Shown: positions 50,557 through 59,021, counted from the first letter of the stretch. The stretch: 64,000 nucleotides of DNA from Desulfosporosinus sp. (GCA_020692355.1 JAIMKP010000003.1:1-64000), one strand, 5' to 3'. Notes: a model not told the origin generated them from the letters alone. Translations and numbers: made by a program.

Positions 50557-52629
50557 TTAGGCCAGCAACCCACTGACTCTATCATCACGGTTCCGCCTCA
50601 CGGCCTGAACCAGAGTATCTGCTTTCAACTCATCGATTTTATAGTACTCAGCTTCAAGCGTATTAGCTAACTCCCGGGCCAACCCAAAGGTAAGCAAACC
50701 CTCCTTTTCCACATCAATAACAATAGATTTGATCCGAGCTTCTTCCATGATGATTTCACCTATTCTCCGTGCTTCTTTTGCAGGTTTTTCAGAACCGATA
50801 CTCACATTCCCTTTTCCATCAGAAATAATAATTAATAATGGTGAGACATTGGGGTCTTTTAGAAGCTGAGCTTTAGCTACCTCATAAGCTTTGGCTAATC
50901 CAGCAGATAATGGCGTTTTCCCACCGGTGGGCAGTTCTTCGAGAAGTTTGTGGGCCATTTCCACACTGTTAGTAGGCGGAAGAAGCAGTTCAGCTGTATT
51001 TCCTTTAAAGGCGATCATTCCTATCCGATCCCGTTTTTGGTAAGCATCAAGCAGTAACGATAAGATTGCGCCCTTCGTTGCGCTCATACGTTGCTGGGCA
51101 CCCATTGACCCACTGGCATCAACAACAAAAAGCAAAAAGTTTCCGATGCGCTTTTCGCGTACTTTTTCCCGAATATCACTAGTCTCAATGGTAATCGCTA
51201 CTTTTTCATGCTTACGATATATCTGATATAGAGCTGCAACCCGCAGAGTAGCATCGAAGGCTAGGTCGTTATTTTTTCTCTGCATGGTGCTCCGTATATA
51301 GCGCCCTACCTTAGAGGCCGTATTTGTCCGCGAGCGCCGACCAGAGCCTTTCCGTAAAATCCTGTCTCGGTTATGCGTTATACGTTTAACCTGAAACGGT
51401 TGTCCAACCGCAAAAACGGTTTCCCCATTCTCGCTCTGTTCATCCTTGCCTCCCTCTTGTTCTTCCAGTTCAGAGCCTGCCTGTGCGGAAGAGGGCTGCT
51501 CCGATTCAGATTCGGCCTGAGATTCTTCTTTTGAATCCTCTTTTTCTTCTTCCTCCGGAGTTTCTGTTTTTTCCGGTTCTTCTTCTGGAGATTCAGGCTC
51601 TTCCGGCGGTGGCGGAGGTGCTTGCCGCACCCTGTGAAATAAGACTAGATCCGCGGCTTCATAAATATCCTCTTCCACTACCTCTGTCCGTCCGTGCCAG
51701 GACGCAATCGTCCGGGCGCCTGCCTCCATGATAATATCGGCACGGTGACCGGCCACAAAAGCTTCTAAACTAAGCTTAGCAATTAAAGCAAGCAGTTCTG
51801 GAGAGACATAAACCCTTGGAAGAAGTTGACGGGCAGCGGTTATTCTATCTCGTAAAACCTGTTCTTCCCCAGCCCACTGGTTAATAAAGCCTAAGGGGTC
51901 GGCATCAAAAGCTTCCCGCCGTTTGACAATCTCCACCCGCTGTCCGGGATCTTTAACTCCTTCCACTTCTACACAGAGCCCGAAACGATCCATCAATTGC
52001 GGCCGCAAATCCCCCTCTTCAGGGTTCATGGTTCCCACGAGGATAAACTCTGCCGGATGAATGTAGGAAATGCTTTCCCTCTCTACCACATTCAACCCTG
52101 TAGCCGCTGCATCCAGTAGTACGTCCACAATATGGTCGTCAAGTAGATTAACTTCATCTACGTAAATAATCCTTCGGTTGGCCTTAGCCAGGATTCCCGG
52201 TTCGAACCGCCGTATCCCGTATTTGATAGCGTGTTCGAAATCTAGATTTCCCACTACCCGGTCTTCCGTAGCTGATATCGGCAGATCAATAACTGATACC
52301 CGCTGTGAAATGGTTGCCAGTTTTTCTCCGGCTTCCAGTCGAATACGACATGAGTCACAAAGCTGAGCACTGTTTTTAAGATCACAATAATATGGACATC
52401 CTTTAACCCCCTCTATTTCGGGCAATAAAGTTGCCAGAGCCCGCACCGCAGTTGATTTGGCCGTTCCTTTTTCACCACGGATCAGGATGCCTCCTAATCG
52501 TAGGTTAATGGCATTTAATATCAGGCCCTTTTTCATTTTTTCTTGTCCGATAATCGCTGAAAAAGGATACACAGCCCGGCGAATTCCCCCCATTTTCGCA
52601 CCCCAATCTGCAACTTCATTTTGTGCCAT
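50557..52629 (-). CDS. chlD: ChlD-like AAA+ and VWA subunit (system 2)
   Basis: A 690-aa motor subunit that, unlike many ChlD proteins, keeps a complete AAA+ site: Walker [16 protein letters not shown], the four-cysteine knuckle (GCPYYCDLKN, LCDSCRIRL) and [14 protein letters not shown] Glu/Pro/Ser-rich acidic linker (about residues 350-425) leads to a VWA domain with MIDAS FVVDASGSMGAQ and ISDGKGNVS. ATG 52629 is chosen because AGGAAACT precedes it and because upstream sequence is a terminator hairpin. The first residues, NEVADWGAKM, resemble the C terminus of the system-2 CobN. First gene of its operon. Confidence 0.9.
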   Translation of the reverse strand: MAQNEVADWGAKMGGIRRAVYPFSAIIGQEKMKKGLILNAINLRLGGILIRGEKGTAKSTAVRALATLLPEIEGVKGCPYYCDLKNSAQLCDSCRIRLEAGEKLATISQRVSVIDLPISATEDRVVGNLDFEHAIKYGIRRFEPGILAKANRRIIYVDEVNLLDDHIVDVLLDAAATGLNVVERESISYIHPAEFILVGTMNPEEGDLRPQLMDRFGLCVEVEGVKDPGQRVEIVKRREAFDADPLGFINQWAGEEQVLRDRITAARQLLPRVYVSPELLALIAKLSLEAFVAGHRADIIMEAGARTIASWHGRTEVVEEDIYEAADLVLFHRVRQAPPPPPEEPESPEEEPEKTETPEEEEKEDSKEESQAESESEQPSSAQAGSELEEQEGGKDEQSENGETVFAVGQPFQVKRITHNRDRILRKGSGRRSRTNTASKVGRYIRSTMQRKNNDLAFDATLRVAALYQIYRKHEKVAITIETSDIREKVREKRIGNFLLFVVDASGSMGAQQRMSATKGAILSLLLDAYQKRDRIGMIAFKGNTAELLLPPTNSVEMAHKLLEELPTGGKTPLSAGLAKAYEVAKAQLLKDPNVSPLLIIISDGKGNVSIGSEKPAKEARRIGEIIMEEARIKSIVIDVEKEGLLTFGLARELANTLEAEYYKIDELKADTLVQAVRRNRDDRVSGLLA

Positions 52630-52636
52630 AGTTTCC

Positions 52637-53275
52637 TGTACTCGTAAAAAAGTAGCCGCCTGCCGCATATCGGCCTCGGGTAGCACAGTTGAGGCAGACG
52701 GCAAAGAGGAGGTAATTTATCCAATTGTGAGACTCCCACTTCTACAAGTGGGAGTGGTACCTCGTACTTTGCTTCGGTGGGGGTAGACTCCCCCACCGAA
52801 GTCTCGATGTTCAACTTTAGTTGAACGAGTTCACTATTAGATCCATGCCGAATCTAATAAACATCAGAAAAGAAATCCTTGAACAGACAATCCTTATAGA
52901 AAAACCATGGTGTCATCCAGCGCCATCTTGCCGCTGAAAGACCTCCATGGTCTCATCCGTTATTAACCTATTGACCTGTTTGATAGGAATTTTATCTATT
53001 GACTCAGATTATCGGGCCCATAATAATACCATTAGCCCAGGGTGGAGTCACCACCGTCTCGCGTGCTGAGCGCACCTGATCCAAAAAATATACACTGTCA
53101 CACTCTCTCAAACCAAAGAATATTGCGGCTTACCACAAGCCCCGCTCCACAGAAAAAAGGCCATGGAGCAACCGTATCCGGTCAAGACCTCCATGGCCTT
53201 TTCAATTTCAGTATTTACTTCTTGTTATTTATATTCTCCATTCAATTTAGATTTCCTGCTAGTATCGGAAAATTT
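52637..53275 (-). promoter_or_regulatory. Multi-hairpin terminator leader L2 with an inserted mobile element
   Basis: Same order as L1 on the minus strand: conserved A+T block, H1 (53200-53158; GGCCATGGAG with CTCCATGGCC, then TTTTTT), a spacer starting TGTGGAGCGGGGCTTG, H2 (52953-52903), the short GGCATG-loop hairpin, and H3 (52702-52655; GCCGTCTGCC/GGCAGGCGGC, then TACTTTTTT). H3 ends about 20 nt before the chlD start codon. Element copy C sits between the GGCATG hairpin and H3. H1 and H2 keep pairing despite base changes against L1. 53276-53412 has one more hairpin (53306-53339) and no gene. Confidence 0.65.
52721..52834 (-). mobile_element. IS200/IS605-like non-coding element, copy C (114 bp)
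   Basis: On its own strand GTGAACTCGTTC ... CTCACAATTGG, with left hairpin GTTCAACT-AA-AGTTGAAC, a middle hairpin GGTGGGGGAGTCTACCCCCACC-like and the right hairpin ACTCCCACTT-GTAG-AAGTGGGAGT. It lacks the interior of copies A and B. The L1 leader carries the uninterrupted target (GGTAATCTAT joined to TATTAGATT), proving both ends. Confidence 0.85.
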
Positions 53276-53412
53276 TATGCTGCCAACTCCAATTATTTTT
53301 TCGCTTGACACGGGGATGGTTCATTCCATCCTGTGTGTCCTCGCTAACGCAAATGTCATTGTCAGTATGCTATAGCTCACCCTACTCAGCAAGGGGCTTG
53401 TTCCTAAGCTTT

Positions 53413-54153
53413 TCAGGCCAATAAGGCTGCTCCCAAGGCAGCCGTAAGCTCCGGCTGAGGCGGGATCAGAATTTCGACCTTTAACTCTTCTTTGAGATAG
53501 CGGGCCAACTGAGCATAATGTGCTCCTCCACCGGAAAGGATCAACTGCTGTGGTTGCCCCAGTGTTTCCACAAAACGAGCCAAACGTTTAGCCGTACTTT
53601 TAAAAAGCCCGGCTACAACTTCTTCTTTCGGATTGCCTTTGGCCAAGAGGCTGATCACTTCCGACTCCGCAAATACGGTACACATGGAATTGATCGTTAA
53701 CGGTTCTGCCTCCTGGGCCTGAACAACTTCTTGCGGACTTAAGTCCATCCCTTTCAGGATAACATCCAGAAAGCGTCCCGTTCCTGCTGCACACTTGTCA
53801 TTCATGACAAACCGGACAACTTTGCCCTCTGCATTCTTACAGATGACTTTGGCGTCCTGGCCCCCGACATCCAAAATATACACCGCCTCCGGATAATAGT
53901 GGTGACAGCCCCGTGCCTGGCAGGTGATCTCCGTCACCACTCGCCCCTCAGGAAAGCTCACCCGCCCGTACCCGGTCACCACAAGTTCTTCAGGCTTTCC
54001 GCCCTCAGCCTGCAGATAATCTTCCAAAAGCAGTTTCCCTGCTTTCACAGAATCAAAACGGGAAGGCAGGGCTTGGCGATAGATCATCTCCAGGCCCTCC
54101 AGGACAACCAGTTTGGCATTGACAGAGCCTAAATCCAGACCGGCTCTCCTCAC
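53413..54153 (-). CDS. Activase of the double-cubane reductase (BcrA/HgdC-type ATPase)
   Basis: ASKHA-fold ATPase of 246 aa. AGLDLGSVNAKLVVLEG gives the phosphate loop; cluster ligand Cys residues are in MNDKCAAGTGRFLDVIL and INSMCTVFAESEVISLL; GGGAHYAQLARYL and the ending PELTAALGAALLA are typical. GTG 54153 overlaps the stop of the upstream reductase gene (GTGA), so the two are translated together. It should pass low-potential electrons to that reductase at the cost of ATP. It is a paralogue of the activase at 4.3-5.1 kb. Confidence 0.9.
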   Translation of the reverse strand: MRRAGLDLGSVNAKLVVLEGLEMIYRQALPSRFDSVKAGKLLLEDYLQAEGGKPEELVVTGYGRVSFPEGRVVTEITCQARGCHHYYPEAVYILDVGGQDAKVICKNAEGKVVRFVMNDKCAAGTGRFLDVILKGMDLSPQEVVQAQEAEPLTINSMCTVFAESEVISLLAKGNPKEEVVAGLFKSTAKRLARFVETLGQPQQLILSGGGAHYAQLARYLKEELKVEILIPPQPELTAALGAALLA

Positions 54154-55418
54154 GACCTGATCATCTCCAGGAGGGCTTCGATCCGGGTGAGAAGCTGGCC
54201 CTGATCTTCTTCCGAAAAATCCGTCTCCAGGTGTAAATACGGAATGCCCCGTTCTTCCATCTCTCGGCCAATAAAGTAACTCTCGACGCCATACGTTTGA
54301 CAAAACTGCAGATTAAACTCCAGCACAGCGTCGGCCTGCAAGTCCTTGGCCATTCTGGTGATATCCTCTACTCGTCCATGATTAGGCGTGAAACAAGCGC
54401 AGTTGACATGCATGGGGCGCCGGGCTATGTTCTGCAGCATCTCCTCTACGGTCGCCGCTTCTTCCGTCAAATCCTTGTAGTACCGTTCTCCCGTACAGGT
54501 CTCTTCTCCGACCACAATCCCCCCAGCTTGTTCTACCAGAGCATGGATCTTCCAGGCTGGTAGCGGCTGTGGTGTACCCGTGATCAGAATCCTCGGTGCC
54601 TCGGCCGATACGACACCGATTCCCTGACATACGCGCTCTTCCAATTCATCGCAGAGTACATTCACTTTCTCGGCAAAGCGTTCTGGATCATCAAAGAAGG
54701 CCAGTTGATTAATGAGCAAAACATCCAGTCCATGGATCGGAGCGGGTCTGTGCCGACGGAGTTCCGCCAAGCGTTTTAAAGCTTGACGCCGTTCGTTAAC
54801 CTTCTTGACCCCCGACTTCAAGTTTTCTGCCGTTAAGCTTACCCCGGTTTCCCGTTCCACTAAGCGCGCAAACTCCCGCACCTCGTCTTCCCAAAAGCGG
54901 TTGTCCCTCTCCCCTTTGCGCTGTGGAAGTTCCATGACATAGGTTGGAATATGCTCGCTTAGGATCTCCCAAGCTTTCTTTTTCCCGTCACAGGTTGTCT
55001 CCCCAATGACCCAGTCTGAAACCTGAAAATAAGGACAGATGCGATCCAGTTTAAAGCCCATACTAGACTTGACCAGTGGGCAGGTGTTACGCGGCAGAAC
55101 CTTTTCCCCCGAAGGCACCGTATACTGGGCTCCGGCACACAGACCGATGCTCGCACTCCCCGTGGCCAAGACAATTTCATCCGGAACATAGACACAAAAG
55201 GTGGCAAACACCTTTCCCCCACCCAACTTCAGGTTATAGAGTTCATGTATCCGTGCTCCATGTACGTCGCCAACCACCTGATCAAAGTAGTCCATTCCAG
55301 CTGGACGACCCGGTCGATTCAAGAAGAGTTCCGTGTAAACTCCGGGAAGCGGCGCCAAAAAATCATCGTGTTTTTCCAGATCCATATTGAGTATTGTCCA
55401 GAGCTCGCGGTTATCCAT
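54150..55418 (-). CDS. Double-cubane-cluster protein (anaerobic reductase, HgdB family)
   Basis: A 422-aa single-chain member of the 2-hydroxyacyl-CoA dehydratase family whose order of motifs matches the double-cubane-cluster proteins that reduce small molecules such as acetylene or azide with an activase. Cysteines at 75, 94 (IGLCAGAQ), 113 (NTCPLVKSS), 128 (RICPYF), 143 (ETTCDGKKK), 308 (EETCTGERYY), 340/342 (NCACF) and 373 (QFCQTYG) provide ligands for an Fe8S9-type cluster. There is no second subunit, and the activase gene overlaps, as in known pairs. Physiological substrate is unknown. The SelC-like tRNA gene lies about 90 bp upstream. Confidence 0.85.
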   Translation of the reverse strand: MDNRELWTILNMDLEKHDDFLAPLPGVYTELFLNRPGRPAGMDYFDQVVGDVHGARIHELYNLKLGGGKVFATFCVYVPDEIVLATGSASIGLCAGAQYTVPSGEKVLPRNTCPLVKSSMGFKLDRICPYFQVSDWVIGETTCDGKKKAWEILSEHIPTYVMELPQRKGERDNRFWEDEVREFARLVERETGVSLTAENLKSGVKKVNERRQALKRLAELRRHRPAPIHGLDVLLINQLAFFDDPERFAEKVNVLCDELEERVCQGIGVVSAEAPRILITGTPQPLPAWKIHALVEQAGGIVVGEETCTGERYYKDLTEEAATVEEMLQNIARRPMHVNCACFTPNHGRVEDITRMAKDLQADAVLEFNLQFCQTYGVESYFIGREMEERGIPYLHLETDFSEEDQGQLLTRIEALLEMIRS

Positions 55419-55507
55419 TCTTTTCCCTTCCTCTTTTATGTTTTTCTGTTTTTCCTTCTTTTTTCCTTAATCAACGAAGTTCTAGGCTTGGTGGCCCTCT
55501 GTTCTTT

Positions 55508-55602
55508 TGGAGGGGGCGGGTGAGAATCGAACTCACTCCCGATTAGGTCATAATCCGGCCAACAGGTTTGCAGCCTGCGGGGAACCCAGCTCCAACGCCC
55601 CC
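55508..55602 (-). tRNA. SelC-like tRNA-Cys (anticodon GCA), 95 nt
   Basis: On the minus strand: acceptor GGGGGCG/CGCCCCC, discriminator T, encoded CCA; D arm GGAG-CTGGG-TTCC; anticodon arm GCAGG-CTGCAAA-CCTGT, giving GCA; a 25-nt variable region with stem GATTA/TAATC extended by CC/GG; T arm GTGAG-TTCGATT-CTCAC with one unpaired C before the acceptor. Long variable arm, short D loop and the TTGGAGCTGG start are those of selenocysteine tRNA, but anticodon GCA and U at the discriminator are the cysteinyl-tRNA synthetase identity elements. A canonical tRNA-Cys has no long arm and is about 74 nt. Confidence 0.85.
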
Positions 55603-55697
55603 ACTTGCAACTTCGTGTCCATATTATCATTATTTTAGAATTAAGTCCATAACCAATTAATGATGTACATTCTTATCAAAGTTCCCTTGGACATAAT

Positions 55698-55725
55698 TAA
55701 GACCTGTGGACTACCACAGGTCTCC
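55698..55725 (-). terminator. Terminator of the GGDEF/EAL gene
   Basis: GACCTGTGG-TAGT-CCACAGGTC on the minus strand, about 35 bp after the stop codon, then TTAATTAT. A compact 9-bp stem with a modest T-tract. Confidence 0.6.
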
Positions 55726-55754
55726 ATGGTCGTTACGCAACATTGCCAATACGT

Positions 55755-58700
55755 TTAAAGAAGTTTCTCCACTTCAGCTAAAGGCAAGGGCTTGCTAAAG
55801 AGAAACCCTTGCATCCCGTCACAGTGCTCTGCCTTGAGAAAGGCCATCTGCTCCTCGGTTTCAACCCCTTCAGCGATAACTTCTAATTGAAGCTTTTTCG
55901 CCAACTGGATGATCCCGGCGATCACGGCTTCCCCGTTGCGATCCGAGCCTATATCCCTCACAAAGGATTGATCGATCTTTAAGACATCGATGGGCAATCT
56001 TCTCAAGTAGTTGAGCGAAGAAAAGCCTATCCCAAAGTCATCGATGGCAATCCGAACGCCGAGTTCCTTCAATCTTCGCAGTTGATTGATCGAAGCTTCC
56101 CCGTTCTCCATGGCGATGCTCTCCGTAATTTCCAGTTCCAGCCACCACGGCGCTAGTCCACATTCCGCTAAGATCGCGGCTACCCTCTCAATAAACTGCG
56201 GCTGGCGAAACTGACGCGTCGAAATATTCACGGCGATGCGTCGGGATGAATATCCTTTTTGTTGCCAGCGCCGGTTCTGAATGCAGGCATTTCGGATCAC
56301 GCGTTCCCCGATCGGAACAATAAGGCTAGTTTCCTCGGCGATCGGAATAAAGATGCCCGGGAAGACAAGCCCCCGCTCAGGGGATTGCCAGCGAATCAAG
56401 GCTTCCAGTCCGATGATTTTGCCGCTCGTCAAATCCACCTGGGGTTGATAATGAAAGAGGAACTCCCTTCGCTCTAGGGCTTGGCGCAATTGATTTTCGA
56501 CAGCCAAACGCTCATGCACCCTGGCATTCAGTTCCTCCGTAAAGAATTGATAATTGTTCCGGCCCTGCTCTTTCGCATGATACATCGCCGTATCGGCTTG
56601 TTTAACCAAGGTCTCCAGATCGGCACCGTCTGTGGGATACAGGCTGATACCGATACTCGGAGTCATGAACACGGTGTTTTCATTAAGGTAAAAAGGCACA
56701 GTAAAAAGCCGCAATATCTTTTCAGCAACGACGGCTGCATCCTCTTCCTGATTCAGGTTCGGCAGGAGAAGCAAAAATTCATCCCCACCTTGCCGCCCAA
56801 TGGTGTCTCCTTCGCGTAAACCTTGACGCAGGCGCTCTGTTACCCGCTTAAGGAGCAGATCCCCGCTATTATGCCCCATGGTATCATTAATGAGTTTGAA
56901 GCGATCGAGATCGAGAAAGAGCACCGCCAATTTTCCCTGTTTCCACTTGGCTTGAGCCAAAGCCTGGCTCAAATGCTCATTGAACAAGAGCCGATTAGGC
57001 AGACCTGTTAAGGCATCATGGTGAGCCTGATGATGAAGTTGTCGCATCAGGCTCCGTTTTTCACTGACATCGTGAAAGACTAAGACCACACCAATAATAG
57101 TGCCCCTACGATCCAGAATGGGGGCGGCTGAATCCTCTATCGCGATCCTTTCCCCGTCCCGATGGATGAGGACGGTATGATTGGCCAGCCCCACAATACC
57201 TCCTTCTTTCAGACAGCGAAGCACCGGATTCACGGCGGTTTCGCCGCTGCTTTCACTAACGATCCGAAAAGCTTTTTCCAGAGGATCCCCTTGAACCTCA
57301 GCTTGTTTCCAGCCTGTCAACTCCTCAGCCACTGGATTTAAGTACTCAATCCTTCCTTGGACATCCGTGGTCAGGACCGCATCTCCGATAGAATCCAAAG
57401 TCACCTGAGCCCGTTCCTTGGCGAGCCAAATCTCTTCCTCAGCTCGTTTCCGCTCCGTAATGTCCCGAATGATACCCAGAATCAGGGGTTGCTCGGAGAG
57501 AACCGCCCCTTTCGAACTGACCTCCACAGGAAAGACTTGTCCATCTTTTGTCAAATGGAGCGATTCAAAATGAAGCCCCCCTTCAGCCTTTGGTAATAGA
57601 GAAGCCACCTCGGGCCGAGCCTCGGGAACGTGCAGATCCCGAACATTCAAATTCAATAATTCCTGATACGTATAACCATACAGAGTGGTTGCTGCCTGAT
57701 TCACATCCTTGATTTGCCCATCGGAACCAATAAAGAGAATCGCTTCGTTAGCCTGTTTAGCTAAGATCCGAAAACGTTCCAAGTGTTCCCGGTTTTGGGC
57801 ATGGCTGAAGGCAAGGGCCAACTGTAAGGAAAAATGTTCGAAAAAAGCCATCCGTTTCGGCTCAAAAAAATCCGGCACATCAGAATATAAAACAAGGACT
57901 CCAAAAACATCTCCTTGCTTCAGGAGCGGAAAAGCAGCTACCGCTCGGATTTTGTGCTCAGCAAAAAAATCGGCCCAGGCCGTAAAATCGGGGTTCCCTT
58001 CCAGCGCGTAAGCGTGTGGAACTCCCGAACGGATCGTGCGACCCACGGCTCCTTGTCCATGCCAGGAATCATCCCAGCGTACTGTTTGCTTCATGATTTC
58101 CTCAGTCCCCGCCTGAGCGCGAACCGCCACGCTTCCATCTTCCTCTTTGGCTCCAACCCATACCAAAGGAAAGCCCAGTCGTGCGACGAGTTGATCACAC
58201 AAATCCTGCTGAATTTTCGCCAAAGGGATTTGGGCCAGAACCCCTTGGTCGATTTCTTTGAGGATCGCGGCATAGCTCTCAATCCTTCTTTCCTCGGTCC
58301 GGTCGATCAACGTGGTCACGACTTCTTCTTGTTCCAACTGAGCATTAAAAACAACGTCAGAATACGCTAAAAGCCAGCGACTCGGCTTTTCATTCTCTCC
58401 CAGCACCTCTATATCTTGATATCGGTGAAGTCCTTCTTCCTGAGTCAGATACTCCCTCAATTCTAGCCAAAGTAACTGATTCCCGTCCACCCGGTAGTGA
58501 GATGGGGCCTCTCCATCCAGGCGATCAGCGGACATAAGCTTTCGCTCCAGATTGAGTAAACGGCAGGCCGAATCGTTGGCCTGGATGCGTCGGGTGATTT
58601 GACCTGAACGCTCCTGCACGACAATGCCGCTGGAAACCCCTTCATAAATGCCGCGGAAGTAGGCCTCTCGTGCCTGTATTTCTTCAAACTGCCCTTTGAG

Positions 58701-59021
58701 TTCCTCCTCTGCTGCTACTAGTTCTTCATGCGTCGCTGCCAGTTCCTCATGCGTTGCCTCCAAATCAGAATAACTTTGCCGGAGATGTTGCTCTGAGACC
58801 CGCAGGGCACGCATTCCCTGGTTGACAAGTCCATACAGCAGCAGCGCTGAGAACCCCACAAAAATCCATCCCTTGACCGTCTGAATCCTCGTCAGCAAGT
58901 GGTGATCGGTCATCAACAGGTCCAACAAGCGATCGGAAAAGAGAATCCACAACCCTCCCGTCACTGCATAGAGGAGGGCAATGTGCAATGGAGTACTCTG
59001 CTTAAACCTGCTCCAAGCCAT
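55755..59021 (-). CDS. Membrane-bound PAS/GAF/GGDEF/EAL signalling protein
   Basis: A 1088-aa c-di-GMP enzyme. Two membrane helices (about residues 13-30 and 48-66) are followed by a coiled stretch with the repeat ATHEELAATHEELVAAEEEL, then a PAS domain, a GAF domain (about 260-420), two more PAS domains (about 425-545 and 550-670), a GGDEF domain with intact GRQGGDEFLLLLP and an EAL domain with intact GLEALIRW, ITESIAME, IDDFGIGFSSL and EGVETEEQM. Both catalytic domains appear active, so net activity is set by the sensors. Monocistronic. Confidence 0.92.
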   Translation of the reverse strand: MAWSRFKQSTPLHIALLYAVTGGLWILFSDRLLDLLMTDHHLLTRIQTVKGWIFVGFSALLLYGLVNQGMRALRVSEQHLRQSYSDLEATHEELAATHEELVAAEEELKGQFEEIQAREAYFRGIYEGVSSGIVVQERSGQITRRIQANDSACRLLNLERKLMSADRLDGEAPSHYRVDGNQLLWLELREYLTQEEGLHRYQDIEVLGENEKPSRWLLAYSDVVFNAQLEQEEVVTTLIDRTEERRIESYAAILKEIDQGVLAQIPLAKIQQDLCDQLVARLGFPLVWVGAKEEDGSVAVRAQAGTEEIMKQTVRWDDSWHGQGAVGRTIRSGVPHAYALEGNPDFTAWADFFAEHKIRAVAAFPLLKQGDVFGVLVLYSDVPDFFEPKRMAFFEHFSLQLALAFSHAQNREHLERFRILAKQANEAILFIGSDGQIKDVNQAATTLYGYTYQELLNLNVRDLHVPEARPEVASLLPKAEGGLHFESLHLTKDGQVFPVEVSSKGAVLSEQPLILGIIRDITERKRAEEEIWLAKERAQVTLDSIGDAVLTTDVQGRIEYLNPVAEELTGWKQAEVQGDPLEKAFRIVSESSGETAVNPVLRCLKEGGIVGLANHTVLIHRDGERIAIEDSAAPILDRRGTIIGVVLVFHDVSEKRSLMRQLHHQAHHDALTGLPNRLLFNEHLSQALAQAKWKQGKLAVLFLDLDRFKLINDTMGHNSGDLLLKRVTERLRQGLREGDTIGRQGGDEFLLLLPNLNQEEDAAVVAEKILRLFTVPFYLNENTVFMTPSIGISLYPTDGADLETLVKQADTAMYHAKEQGRNNYQFFTEELNARVHERLAVENQLRQALERREFLFHYQPQVDLTSGKIIGLEALIRWQSPERGLVFPGIFIPIAEETSLIVPIGERVIRNACIQNRRWQQKGYSSRRIAVNISTRQFRQPQFIERVAAILAECGLAPWWLELEITESIAMENGEASINQLRRLKELGVRIAIDDFGIGFSSLNYLRRLPIDVLKIDQSFVRDIGSDRNGEAVIAGIIQLAKKLQLEVIAEGVETEEQMAFLKAEHCDGMQGFLFSKPLPLAEVEKLL

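Noticed and set aside
53038-53068. AGGGTGGAGTCACCACC, reminiscent of a T-box motif
   Set aside because: It is on the plus strand with no plus-strand gene downstream, and the ACCGCG part does not follow; it is inside the minus-strand leader L2.
55690-55730. CTCCATGGTC similarity to leader hairpins H1 and H2
   Set aside because: Only about 10 bases match, the rest folds as an ordinary terminator of the GGDEF/EAL gene, and no other leader parts are present.
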